The notes under the pieces were generated by a model that worked only from the letters and a program-made list of their open reading frames with translations, was not told the DNA's origin and made no database searches. A program made the translations under genes and the position numbers. From positions 558,001 through 622,000 of the forward strand of contig NZ_JAFCME010000001.1 of assembly GCF_018130065.1 (NCBI RefSeq): a DNA stretch of 64,000 nucleotides, given 5' to 3'. Source of the DNA: Bradyrhizobium sp. AUGA SZCCT0158 (GTDB lineage: Bacteria; Pseudomonadota; Alphaproteobacteria; Rhizobiales; Xanthobacteraceae). Position 1 is the first letter of the stretch. Each line of letters begins with the position of its first letter. This document shows, in pieces, positions 44,611 through 51,986 of this stretch.

Positions 44611-44839
44611 CGCAATTCATTCTACCGAAACTTGACGGGGCGCTTCCCGTCCGAAATATCTCTCGAATGACGTTGCTCGCCTTTTCCAGTCCACCCAGTT
44701 CTCCAAATTCCGGCGTTGCTTCAACAACAACGTGCTTGATTAACTCGCCGGATAGACTCGTGCGCTCATAGTGGATCGCCGTGTGAAAGCTTCCCGGAGC
44801 TCCGGTCGGGGTATACGTGACATAGATTCGATCTGCCAT
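44543..44839 (-). CDS. hypothetical protein, probable N-terminal half of the frameshifted gene
   Basis: 98 codons beginning MADRIYVTYTPTGAPGSFHT. Up to about residue 74 (PSSFGRMN) it reads as a regular alpha/beta domain; the Arg/Glu-rich tail (RQTEREERRSKRSL) looks like out-of-frame translation of the start of the downstream gene. The two together would make a continuous protein. If the frameshift is real both products are truncated. No known function. Confidence 0.55.
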   Translation of the reverse strand: MADRIYVTYTPTGAPGSFHTAIHYERTSLSGELIKHVVVEATPEFGELGGLEKASNVIREIFRTGSAPSSFGRMNCDGSRPERVRQTEREERRSKRSL

Positions 44840-44879
44840 GATCGCAACTTCTCCAGCTGCGCTGTTAATGAATCTCTAG

Positions 44880-45749
44880 TCAAGAAAACGGAGGGTGACG
44901 CGAGCTAATCCAGGGCGAAGTAGTTTCCCCCGTATTTTTGTCTAGCTCGAAGTAGATCGTCCAGTCGGAATTCTGAAAAGTGATACCGTATGCCGTCGAG
45001 TTTTCGGAAAGCGGCGTAAAGAATCTTGACGTCCTTGCGATCGCGATGACTTCGTCAGCGCGACACCCCGTTCGAGGCAGGTATCTCCTGATCGCAGCCC
45101 AAATGAACCGTTGCTGAATGGTTTGCGCAAGCAATTCATCGATTGACTCGACAAATCGCTCCAGTTTTTGTGTACACAATGTGGCGCGCGGTTGTCCCGG
45201 TCCTCGCGGCGACTTCGGTGTTGCACCTGGAAGAAATAGGCTTACGCTGGAATTGGTCTCGTAGCGCTTCAGTTCGATATCCGCACCATCGACGCTTGCA
45301 CATCCGAAATTGGCGACGGACAAACCCGCTCGCCAGCTCAGTTGCAGGATGAGCGCAGAATCATGCGTGAGCAGGACGATGGATGAATGATCATCGTCGT
45401 TGAACACATCCGCCGGCCCGCCGGCGGCCCGAAGCGCGGCTTTGAATTCGGTGTCCTTGGCGGCAAACCACTGCTGCGCATCCTTCAGGGCATGAACGTA
45501 ATCCCCGGTGAAACACACCTTGAGGAATTTTGGATTCTTCACCCGAAGACTCGAAACGCCGACCTCGAATTCCTCGTCGAGATCCGACAACTTCGAAACC
45601 GAGATCCTGCTGACATTGCTGTCGCGATAAGAAGAATATAGAAGAAACCCGAACACGAGAACCGTTCCATAAAGGGCCAGCAAGACGATCGTTCTGACTA
45701 TAATTTGATCGACAGTTAGCGGGATAAGCGTTCGAGATTCGAATGCCAT
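44880..45749 (-). CDS. hypothetical single-span membrane protein
   Basis: 289 residues with one transmembrane segment near the N-terminus (residues about 17-38, IIVRTIVLLALYGTVLVFGF) and a large soluble domain that is probably periplasmic. The soluble part contains HDSALILQLSWRAGLSVANF and ends TSPWISSRHPPFS. No family recognised. ATG 45749 was preferred to a GTG six codons earlier. It lies between the two copies of the 0.5-kb duplication, beside the frameshifted hypothetical gene. Confidence 0.65.
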   Translation of the reverse strand: MAFESRTLIPLTVDQIIVRTIVLLALYGTVLVFGFLLYSSYRDSNVSRISVSKLSDLDEEFEVGVSSLRVKNPKFLKVCFTGDYVHALKDAQQWFAAKDTEFKAALRAAGGPADVFNDDDHSSIVLLTHDSALILQLSWRAGLSVANFGCASVDGADIELKRYETNSSVSLFLPGATPKSPRGPGQPRATLCTQKLERFVESIDELLAQTIQQRFIWAAIRRYLPRTGCRADEVIAIARTSRFFTPLSENSTAYGITFQNSDWTIYFELDKNTGETTSPWISSRHPPFS

Positions 45750-45804
45750 GACAGGCCCCCAACGCACCAGACAGTGATCGAGTAAAAGTCACTCGACAGA
45801 GGAG

Positions 45805-45894
45805 CTAGGGGTTATCCTGGTTCTTTTCGCGCGCTTTCTCATTAGCTTCCGCTAAAAATTTCAGGATATTCTGTGCAGGCTGCTTGTCCGACAC
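45805..45894 (-). CDS. possible 29-residue peptide
   Basis: GTG-started frame reading SDKQPAQNILKFLAEANEK to the stop, a charged amphipathic helix. It partly overlaps the degraded MSAVIIQF-type copy in another frame. The clean helical pattern suggests coding, but no good ribosome-binding site is present and it could be the tail of a longer decayed gene. Confidence 0.3.
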   Translation of the reverse strand: MSDKQPAQNILKFLAEANEKAREKNQDNP

Positions 45895-45983
45895 GACCAG
45901 TCCAGCCTCTTGACTGTCGGAAAATCCGTCAGCTCGTGATCGCTCCTGAGGTGCAGGACGAACTGGATGACATCGGCGCTCAT
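45861..45983 (-). pseudogene. degraded second copy of the MSAVIIQF-type short gene
   Basis: Begins MSADVIQFVLHLRSDHELTD, clearly related to the gene at 42802-42966 and in the same position of the duplicated segment. After TDFPTVK the frame diverges into unrelated sequence and stops after 40 codons. It marks copy B of the duplication as the decaying copy. Confidence 0.6.
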
Positions 45984-46428
45984 GAAGGGACCCACACGGC
46001 GATTCCAATCAGGCCGATCAGCGCGAGCGATACGCGGTCATCGGCTTATCGCTGAAATAAAATGTGCGGCATGATCGCTGGGGTGCAATCATTTCGGGCG
46101 CGAACCGTATCCCTGCTACAGGGGCCGCTTGCGGCCGTGGCTTCTGCACCACGCCGCACGCCGGCACGTTCGCGCGCGCCGGCTGATGATGATTTCAAAG
46201 GTTCGGACGACGGCGCGCCCGCGACGCCTCAGGCGACGGGCGTTGGGAGTTGGGAGTTGGGGCGTCGTGACAAGCGGCCGCCGTCCGATTGGAAAATTTC
46301 AACAAAAAAGCCCGCGGCGGATTTCTCCGCCCGGGCTCTGCATGATTTTCGCGATGATGATATTCAGCCGGTGATTTGCCCGACGTGTCAATTGTTTTTT
46401 GGACCGTCAACAAATTACCGAAAATGCG
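45918..46428. repeat. 0.5-kb direct duplication, copy B
   Basis: Matches 42900-43418 in the same orientation. Contains the degraded short gene, the shared core, a 7-base tandem expansion (GTTGGGA repeated) absent from copy A, the hairpin terminator and a GATTTGCCCGACGTGTCAA unit. An open frame crosses this copy (46062-46451) but it is interrupted in copy A, so I do not treat it as a gene. Confidence 0.85.
46309..46337 (-). terminator. hairpin terminator within repeat copy B
   Basis: Same stem as at 43296 (AGCCCG-GGCGGA with TCCGCC-CGGGCT), followed on the minus strand by TTTTTTGTTG. No gene reads into it from the right at present, in keeping with its origin by duplication. Confidence 0.7.
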
Positions 46429-46483
46429 ATGCAACAGGTTGGATAATTTGAAACTTCCCCGCGGATAGCATCGCTGCAAACGA

Positions 46484-46569
46484 AAAAGCCCGCCGCCGAT
46501 TTACCGGCGCGAGCTTTACGATATCGGCGATGATGACGGTGTGCCGCTGATTTGCCCGACGCGTCAAGT
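46484..46569. repeat. dispersed repeat unit C (hairpin plus GATTTGCCCGAC core)
   Basis: A run of A bases, then GCCCGCCGCCGATTTACCGGCG hairpin-like sequence split by mismatches, a GCGATGATGACGGTGTGCC segment and GATTTGCCCGACGCGTCAA. Order and spacing match the units inside copies A and B, but this one stands alone only 90 bp after copy B, so the unit itself, not only the 0.5-kb block, has multiplied. Confidence 0.75.
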
Positions 46570-46659
46570 GCAAAATTGATCCGGTGCATCGACATTCAAA
46601 TGGGAGCATTGGGCGCAGGGCACCAGCCAACGCTCGATCAGATCGCAAGGAGGCCGTTG

Positions 46660-46845
46660 ATGTATTTCGTCGCTACCGTGCTCGCGATCCTGTCGGGCCT
46701 GTTCTATGCGGCAAGCCATAACGAGATCGGCTCGCTCGGCGTCACGATGTGTCAGTACGGCAGTTCGTTTTGTGCCAACCCGCTTCTCGTCCTGGTGGGA
46801 GCGGGGCTTGCTGCCGTATGGGGCGCGTTCGTCAGCGTACGCTGA
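46660..46845 (+). CDS. small membrane protein
   Basis: 61 residues with two hydrophobic segments (YFVATVLAILSGLFYAAS and PLLVLVGAGLAAVWGAFVS) joined by a short loop with two cysteines (TMCQYGSSFC). AAGGAGG six bases before the ATG is a near-perfect ribosome-binding site. Function unknown. It lies between repeat units C and D. Confidence 0.75.
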   Translation: MYFVATVLAILSGLFYAASHNEIGSLGVTMCQYGSSFCANPLLVLVGAGLAAVWGAFVSVR

Positions 46846-46860
46846 CGCGCCGGTCACGAG

Positions 46861-46910
46861 CCCGATTTCGCGATGATGATTTTCTGCCCCTGATTTGCCC
46901 GACGTGTCAA
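46861..46910. repeat. dispersed repeat unit D (partial)
   Basis: CGATTTCGCGATGATGATTT, then GATTTGCCCGACGTGTCAA; the hairpin part is missing. It starts 16 bp after the small membrane protein gene. The stretch from here to 47151 holds only the doubtful minus-strand fragment at 46959. Confidence 0.75.
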
Positions 46911-46958
46911 ACGCGACATCAGGATCGCCGCATCAAGAGCTGCCCGAACGACTGTTCG

Positions 46959-47141
46959 TCAACGGGATCGGCTATCGGTACCTCTGGAGCGAACGGGCCG
47001 CAGCCCCTGCAAGGCAGCATCGAGCCATTCGTGTTTCACGCCATTCTGCATAGGAAGCATGCAGTTCACGGGCCATTTTCCGTAATCTCCCGGATTGATT
47101 GCAGCGGCAAAGAATTGTCCCTCAGGATATTGACCCAGCAC
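46959..47141 (-). CDS. orphan fragment or short protein, unassigned
   Basis: 60-codon GTG-started frame. Its first 50 residues (EGQFFAAAINPGDYGKWPVN, NGVKHEWLDAALQGL) look like a piece of a folded protein with conserved aromatic residues rather than random translation. The C-terminus is poor. It may be a remnant of a larger gene. No family recognised. Confidence 0.35.
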   Translation of the reverse strand: MLGQYPEGQFFAAAINPGDYGKWPVNCMLPMQNGVKHEWLDAALQGLRPVRSRGTDSRSR

Positions 47142-47151
47142 GGGGCAGATC

Positions 47152-47349
47152 GTGATTTACAAGGACGTGGAATACAGCGTCACGGCCACCAGCGAGCCGG
47201 ATGTCTGGCAATGGCGATTTCAGATTGGCGGGCAGACCGTGGCCGGCAAGACGAGGACGCGGCTGATTCATATGGCCGAGCGTCGTGTTCACATGAGAAT
47301 TGACGCTGCCCTCAGGGTTTCGCACGGCGAGGATCAACCTGCCGACTAG
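47152..47349 (+). CDS. small hypothetical protein
   Basis: 65 residues beginning MIYKDVEYSVTATSEPDVWQ, continuing WRFQIGGQTVAGKTRTRL; a small antiparallel-beta type protein followed by a helix. GTG start with GGGGCAG upstream. I recall similar short proteins in Bradyrhizobium without a function. Its 3' end overlaps the convergent gene by four bases. Confidence 0.65.
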   Translation: MIYKDVEYSVTATSEPDVWQWRFQIGGQTVAGKTRTRLIHMAERRVHMRIDAALRVSHGEDQPAD

Positions 47350-47642
47350 TTATCCCCGGACCGCACGGGGTTTGCCGGCTGCACGGGCTTCGGCCCCGGC
47401 GCATCGGGCTCCAGTTGCGGTTTGGGTTCGGTCGGCATCACCGTTGCGCCGGCCGCCCGGGCGGCGTCGCCTGTGGTGCTGTAATGAGCCTCCGCGGCCG
47501 TTTGCACCTTGGGCTTATTCCTTGGGCCGTAATCAGCGATCAACATGCTGAACCCGCCAACACACGCGACTGCAATCGCGACCGCCAAAGGTGCGCCGCC
47601 GTGGCGTGTCGTATGGCTTTCCTTCGAATGATTGTTCGCCAT
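47346..47642 (-). CDS. small single-span membrane protein with Pro-rich tail
   Basis: 98 residues: short polar N-terminus, one transmembrane segment (APLAVAIAVACVGGFSMLIA) and a Pro/Glu-rich exported tail (PKPQLEPDAPGPKPVQPANP). ATG 47642 was preferred over an in-frame start 12 codons earlier. Function unknown; likely envelope-associated. Confidence 0.65.
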   Translation of the reverse strand: MANNHSKESHTTRHGGAPLAVAIAVACVGGFSMLIADYGPRNKPKVQTAAEAHYSTTGDAARAAGATVMPTEPKPQLEPDAPGPKPVQPANPVRSGDN

Positions 47643-47803
47643 TTCAGAATTCCGGATTGATTGCTGTGTCAGAATCAAACCCCGGGGCGGACGATTGTTC
47701 CGCCTCAGACCGCTCTGTTGCGGAACCGTGGCGGAACAAATCGTTTACTCGCGCATTTCCAGCATGCTGAACAGATTTCAAAGTTTAAAGTGAGTGTCGA
47801 CAA

Positions 47804-48061
47804 GTGAGCATCGAGACACCTCCACCGTTGCAGCCCAACATGGCCGAACGCGCGATTGACACCGCGACCGATGTATCGCGCACGATCACGGATGTGTCTG
47901 CGGCGCTTCAGGCCGCGGTCGATCGTCTAGCCGAGGCGATCGCAACGGCACGGCAACCCGGCAAGCCGCTATCCACCGTCAGCGCAATTACCCGGGAAGC
48001 GCCCCTCGCGAGTCTGTTCGTTGCGTTCCTGTTCGGAGTCGCGATAGCGCGCCGGCGGTAG
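47804..48061 (+). CDS. hypothetical protein with C-terminal membrane helix
   Basis: 85 residues. The middle is a long amphipathic helix (DTATDVSRTITDVSAALQAA, then DRLAEAIATARQPG) and the end is a short hydrophobic helix capped by arginines (LASLFVAFLFGVAIARRR). This is the architecture of DUF883/ElaB-type ribosome- or membrane-associated proteins, though I cannot confirm the family. GTG start. Convergent with the phasin gene. Confidence 0.65.
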   Translation: MSIETPPPLQPNMAERAIDTATDVSRTITDVSAALQAAVDRLAEAIATARQPGKPLSTVSAITREAPLASLFVAFLFGVAIARRR

Positions 48062-48071
48062 CGGATGCCGT

Positions 48072-48425
48072 TCAGAACTTGCCTTTGGTCGCGTCCTTGG
48101 CGGCCGACATGACACCACCGCTGATCTGCCTCATATGCTCGCCAGCATTGGTGAACTGGCTTCGCAGGAATTCGGACTGAATCCGCATCGCTTCCTGGAG
48201 GTCGGTCGCATGAACCAGCTTTCGGGCGTGCTCGAATGCTGCCTTCATGTTCTGTTCGGTGAACGATAGCGCCTGCTTCGAAATCTCCGTCCCTGGCCCC
48301 GGCATCGACGTCATCGACTTGCCGGCGGCATCGAAGAACATGCCGAACGCCTTTTCTGCCTGATCGATGGTTTTTTCGGCCAGATCGCGCAGCTCGGCCG
48401 GAACTTCGAGTTTCGGTTCAATCAT
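48072..48425 (-). CDS. phasin-family protein
   Basis: 117 residues, all helical: ELRDLAEKTIDQAEKAFGMF, then QALSFTEQNMKAAFEHARKL and LQEAMRIQSEFLRSQFTNAG, the Phasin_2 pattern. Phasins coat polyhydroxyalkanoate granules, and short versions are abundant in this bacterial group. GGAGAGG precedes the ATG. The 165 bp upstream contain its promoter and a GC-rich inverted repeat but no gene. Confidence 0.88.
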   Translation of the reverse strand: MIEPKLEVPAELRDLAEKTIDQAEKAFGMFFDAAGKSMTSMPGPGTEISKQALSFTEQNMKAAFEHARKLVHATDLQEAMRIQSEFLRSQFTNAGEHMRQISGGVMSAAKDATKGKF

Positions 48426-48676
48426 GATCGCCTCTCCAATGTCGTCTCCGGGAGGTTAGCATAGTTCAGGGCGGCGTCTGCGCCGTATTGGCCGGCGCCG
48501 CCCTTTCGGGGGCGCTATCCATGCGCCTCCGCAAAGGAGTTATTTCCTACCCCGACCCGTAGCGATACGGGCTAGCGTACCCGATTCCAATCATGTCAAC
48601 AGTGTGGCATAGTGATTCGGGGGCTCGAGTTCGACGGTTTGTGGCGTTGCGTCGCTCTCGGGGACATGGGGAACAA

Positions 48677-48862
48677 ATGCTGCAAACATTCCGGCCGACG
48701 CCAACCTGCACGCGCTTTCAAACCAGCATAGAGATGCCCTGCATCAAATGCGGCGCGCAAATGAGGCTGGCCACGATCGAGCCACGCGATCAAAGTTACG
48801 ATGTGCTGACCTATCGATGCACCCCATGCGACTCGGGCGAGAGCTTTCTGAAGGCCCGCTAG
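48677..48862 (+). CDS. small zinc-ribbon protein
   Basis: 61 residues. PCIKCGAQMRLATIEP and YRCTPCDSGESF form a two-CxxC zinc ribbon with about 26 residues between pairs. I recall similar small proteins in Bradyrhizobium; they may bind zinc or nucleic acid. ATG 48677 has GGGGA upstream; a shorter product from the ATG just before PCIKC (48734 region) is possible. Confidence 0.6.
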   Translation: MLQTFRPTPTCTRFQTSIEMPCIKCGAQMRLATIEPRDQSYDVLTYRCTPCDSGESFLKAR

Positions 48863-48868
48863 ATCGGG

Positions 48869-49066
48869 TCACAGCACGGCAGCCCCTGCCTCCGTCAGCA
48901 CCGGCCCCTCTTCTCGTATCTCAATCAGACCGAGTTCGGTCAGAACGTGCAGATCTTCGTCGCTGACAGGCGACATTTTCAGCCGGCCGGCCTGAATGTC
49001 CCGCAGCGTCCAACGAAGGCCAATAGCCTTTTCGAGGCTGAGTTCAGAGAAAGGATTGTCCACCAT
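48869..49066 (-). CDS. small conserved hypothetical protein
   Basis: 65 residues: DNPFSELSLEKAIGLRWTLR, then MSPVSDEDLHVLTELGLIEI and a short tail ending EAGAAVL. The second half looks like a minimal winged-helix (helix-turn-helix with a beta hairpin, LIEIREEGPVLTEAG), but it lacks a full DNA-binding domain. Function unknown. The 230 bp to the next gene contain nothing I can assign. Confidence 0.65.
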   Translation of the reverse strand: MVDNPFSELSLEKAIGLRWTLRDIQAGRLKMSPVSDEDLHVLTELGLIEIREEGPVLTEAGAAVL

Positions 49067-49297
49067 TCCCTTTCGACTATTGGTAGATTTCGATCAGATT
49101 TTGGCTGCATCGCGGCAGCTTCTTGCGCACCGGCTCAGCTCATGCCGACAATCAGCGCCGGCCTCTCTGAGAATGGAGGTTCACTGTGCGCCGCGCAGGC
49201 CTTGAGCAGAGCCGTCGCGAAAAAAGACCCCGCTCGCGCGTCTACGCGGCAAATTCGTCAGGACGCCATCCGCCCAAATCGGCCCGCAACTCCGTGC

Positions 49298-50431
49298 TCA
49301 GTACCGGTAGGGTTCAACATCCAGCAGCGGAAATGCGCTGAACACGCTCGGCAGGTTGGTCGGCATCGCCGCATGCAGATAGGATTTGTCGAGCTCTGCA
49401 AGGCTGGTGACGCCGAGCAATCCGAGACACCGGATCACTTCATCCTCCAGCAATTCCAGCATCCGAACGATGCCGGACTCTCCCGCGGCGGCGAGCGCCC
49501 AGCATTGCAGGCGGCCGATGCCGACGAGATCGGCACCCAAGGCGATCGCCTTCACGATGTCGGTGCCGCGGCAGAACGAGCCGTCGACCATGATCTTGGC
49601 GCGGCCGGCAACGGCGTCGACGATCTCGGGCAGCACATGCATCGAGCCGCGGCCATGGTCGAGCTGGCGTCCGCCATGGTTCGACACATAGATCCAGTCC
49701 ACCCCATGATCGAGCGCGATGGCGGCATCTTCCGCGGTCGCTATACCCTTCAGCACGAGCGGAATTTTATACTTGTCCTTGATCAGCTTGACGGTCCGCC
49801 ATTCCAGCCCCTTCTGGAAGTCGCCGCCCGTAGCGCGAATCCGGCTTTCGCGGACATAGCGCTTGGCGATATCGCGTTCGCGCCGGCTGTAATGGGCGGT
49901 GTCGACCGTCAGGCAAAACGCGGCATAGCCGTTTTCGATCGTGCGGCTGACGGTATCTTCGACAAAGGCATCGTCGCCGCGAACGTAAAGCTGAAAGATG
50001 CGCAGCGCATCGGGCGCTGCTTTTGCCGTAGCCTCAAGCCCGGGCTCGGAGACCGAACTGAGCATATGGGCAGCGCCGAACGTCCCGGCTCCCCGCGCCA
50101 CCGCAGCACCTGAATCGGGATCGAAAATCTCCAGCGCACCGACGGGCGCGATCATCACCGGCAGGCGTAACTTGCGGCCAAATACCTCGGTCGACGCGTC
50201 GACCTGGGCGACATTGCGCAGGACCCGCGGCCGGAATGCGATCTCGTCGAGGGCCATGCGGTTGCGGCGCATGGTCGTCTCGGTCTCTGAGGCCCCGACG
50301 ATATAGTCCCAGGCGTTCTGGTTCAGCCGGGCCCGGGCTTTGCGCACGAATTCGTGGAGATTCTGGAATTCTTCGCCGCTGGCACCGAGTTCGACGTTCC
50401 TCGCCGGCCGGATGGGTGTCCCATCATTCAT
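49298..50431 (-). CDS. FMN-dependent alpha-hydroxyacid oxidoreductase
   Basis: 377 residues of the lactate/glycolate/mandelate oxidase TIM barrel. VIGASETETTMRRNRMALDE opens the flavin domain; WIYVSNHGGRQLDH carries the catalytic His and Arg; IMVDGSFCRGTDIVKAIALG and LVGIGRLQCWALAAAGE bind the FMN phosphate. GGGAGAG lies ahead of ATG 50431. It oxidises a 2-hydroxyacid to a 2-oxoacid, with oxygen, quinone or cytochrome as acceptor; the exact substrate is not predictable. Confidence 0.9.
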   Translation of the reverse strand: MNDGTPIRPARNVELGASGEEFQNLHEFVRKARARLNQNAWDYIVGASETETTMRRNRMALDEIAFRPRVLRNVAQVDASTEVFGRKLRLPVMIAPVGALEIFDPDSGAAVARGAGTFGAAHMLSSVSEPGLEATAKAAPDALRIFQLYVRGDDAFVEDTVSRTIENGYAAFCLTVDTAHYSRRERDIAKRYVRESRIRATGGDFQKGLEWRTVKLIKDKYKIPLVLKGIATAEDAAIALDHGVDWIYVSNHGGRQLDHGRGSMHVLPEIVDAVAGRAKIMVDGSFCRGTDIVKAIALGADLVGIGRLQCWALAAAGESGIVRMLELLEDEVIRCLGLLGVTSLAELDKSYLHAAMPTNLPSVFSAFPLLDVEPYRY

Positions 50432-50527
50432 GCTGTTTCTCTCCCGTTTTGGCGGCACATTAGCCGCAGACAAATGGGAAAAGCTACCGCTTTGAACGGC
50501 TTAATCCGGTGCTGGAACGGGAGGCTG

Positions 50528-50656
50528 CTATTCGCTGGCGAGGTACATCGGCTTGGAATGGAAAATTCCCGCGCCCGAGACCTGGGAGGCAATCAGGAAT
50601 GCCGCCATCACGGCCGGCATGCTGATGAATCGCAAGAATTGATCAATTGAAAGCAT
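50528..50656 (-). CDS. short membrane peptide
   Basis: 42 residues beginning MLSIDQFLRFISMPAVMAAF, with one hydrophobic segment and a polar tail ending PMYLASE. GGGGACG precedes the ATG. It is the upstream neighbour of the FMN oxidase gene on the same strand and 33 bp downstream of another short secreted peptide. Function unknown. Confidence 0.45.
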   Translation of the reverse strand: MLSIDQFLRFISMPAVMAAFLIASQVSGAGIFHSKPMYLASE

Positions 50657-50689
50657 GCTGGTCGTCCCCAAGGTGCTTGTGAGGCGCGT

Positions 50690-50800
50690 TCAATCCGCCC
50701 ATCGCGTCGTCTGCTGATCGCCCGTGAAAAGCTGGTCGGTATAGGCCGCGCCGGAAACCGTGAGCAGCGCAAGAATCGAAATGATGGCCAGCGTTTTCAT
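50690..50800 (-). CDS. short secreted or membrane peptide
   Basis: 36 residues: MKTLAIISILALLTVSGAAY followed by a 16-residue polar tail (TDQLFTGDQQTTRWAD). It looks like a signal peptide with a tiny mature part or a single-span inner-membrane peptide. Forms a short same-strand run with the 42-residue peptide at 50528. Function unknown. Confidence 0.5.
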   Translation of the reverse strand: MKTLAIISILALLTVSGAAYTDQLFTGDQQTTRWAD

Positions 50801-50904
50801 GTCGTCACGGTCGATTTGGATTGTGGCCAAAAACGTCAGAGCTTGGCGCATTTTGGGGACTAACACAGGGGAACTTCGTGGCCGCTGGGCCCCGGCGGCG
50901 CCGC

Positions 50905-51924
50905 TCAACCGCCCGAAAACCGGCTCCTGTATTCAGTGGGCGATACGCCGAGGTGGCGCAGGAACGCGCGGCGCATGCGTTCGTCATCGCCGAAGCCGGC
51001 GCGTTTGGCGACCTCGATCACGCCACCGACCTGCCTGCTTTCCAGCAACAGACGTGCGGTTTCCACCCGCAGCGCTTCGACACCGCTCGCCGGCGTCATT
51101 CCGGTGCGGCTGGCATAGGTGCGAGCAAAAGTCCGAGGCGTCATGCCGGCCTTCGCGGCGAGTGTTTCGACCCTGAGATCGCTTGCGATATTCTCGATGA
51201 TCCAGGCGTGCAACGCGCTGAACCGCCCTTCGACGTCGGAAGCCTGCGCCGCGAGCACGGTAGAGAATTGGCTCTGGCCGCCGGGCCGCTTGAGAAACAC
51301 CACCAGCCTTCGCGCAACGTCGAGCGCGGTGGTGTGGCCGAAATCCTCCTCGATCATGGCGAGCGCCAGATCGATGCCGGCGCTGACGCCAGCCGATGAC
51401 CAGACCCGCCCGTCCTTGACGAAGATCGCGTTCGGCTCGACGCGGATGTTGGGGAAGCTGTCCTGCAGCCTCGGGCAATAGCGCCAATGGGTTGCGGCGC
51501 GCTTTCCGTCCAGCGCGCCGGTCCAGGCCAGCGCGAACGCCCCGAGACACACCGATGCCACCCGGCGTGCCTTGGGCAGCGCCTGCGAAATCCACTGCAT
51601 CAGCCGGGCGTCGTCGCGAATATCCCAAATACCGGGGCCGCCCGGGATCACCAGCGTATCGACCTGATGCGGCCGGACGCTGTCGATCGCGGCGGTATCC
51701 ACCATCATCCCGACGTCTGTCGGCACCAACCCGCCCGAGGCTGACAGATAGGACAAGGAATAGCCCGGACCAGGCAACTCGATCGCCGCCAACTCCGCGA
51801 ACACCTGGGCCGGACCGGAGATATCCAGCAGGGTCACGCCCGGAAAGGCGACGATCGCGATACGCCGCGTGGATGGCGTTTCACGCGGTGCGGGGCGTCG
51901 GGGTTTGGCAGATTTCGAGGGCAT
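50905..51924 (-). CDS. GlxA-family transcriptional regulator (DJ-1/PfpI domain plus AraC HTH)
   Basis: 339 residues. N-terminal DJ-1/PfpI-like domain (IAIVAFPGVTLLDISGPAQV, RRVASVCLGAFALAWTG with the nucleophile-position Cys) and a C-terminal AraC helix-turn-helix pair (VETLAAKAGMTPRTFARTYA, GGVIEVAKRAGFGDDERMRR). It is divergent from the GNAT/MFS operon, with 62 bp between starts, the usual arrangement for control of a neighbouring operon. The inducer is unknown. Confidence 0.92.
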   Translation of the reverse strand: MPSKSAKPRRPAPRETPSTRRIAIVAFPGVTLLDISGPAQVFAELAAIELPGPGYSLSYLSASGGLVPTDVGMMVDTAAIDSVRPHQVDTLVIPGGPGIWDIRDDARLMQWISQALPKARRVASVCLGAFALAWTGALDGKRAATHWRYCPRLQDSFPNIRVEPNAIFVKDGRVWSSAGVSAGIDLALAMIEEDFGHTTALDVARRLVVFLKRPGGQSQFSTVLAAQASDVEGRFSALHAWIIENIASDLRVETLAAKAGMTPRTFARTYASRTGMTPASGVEALRVETARLLLESRQVGGVIEVAKRAGFGDDERMRRAFLRHLGVSPTEYRSRFSGG

Positions 51925-51986
51925 ATTGTCCTTTAAGCCATTCGAGGCTCGCCTGTATAGCTCAGGGGCGTAACTGGAGTTCGGCG

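Noticed and set aside
46062..46451. 129-codon frame through duplication copy B.
   Set aside because: Interrupted by stops in copy A, crosses a terminator hairpin and a dispersed repeat, and has no conserved domain.
43200..46910. Possible CRISPR array from the recurring core repeats.
   Set aside because: Units are unevenly spaced, carry hairpins and related flanks instead of unique spacers, and no cas genes are present.
41557..47700. Complete prophage or integrative element with attachment sites.
   Set aside because: Only a truncated terminase is phage-like; no integrase, capsid or tail gene and no tRNA or att-like repeat was found.
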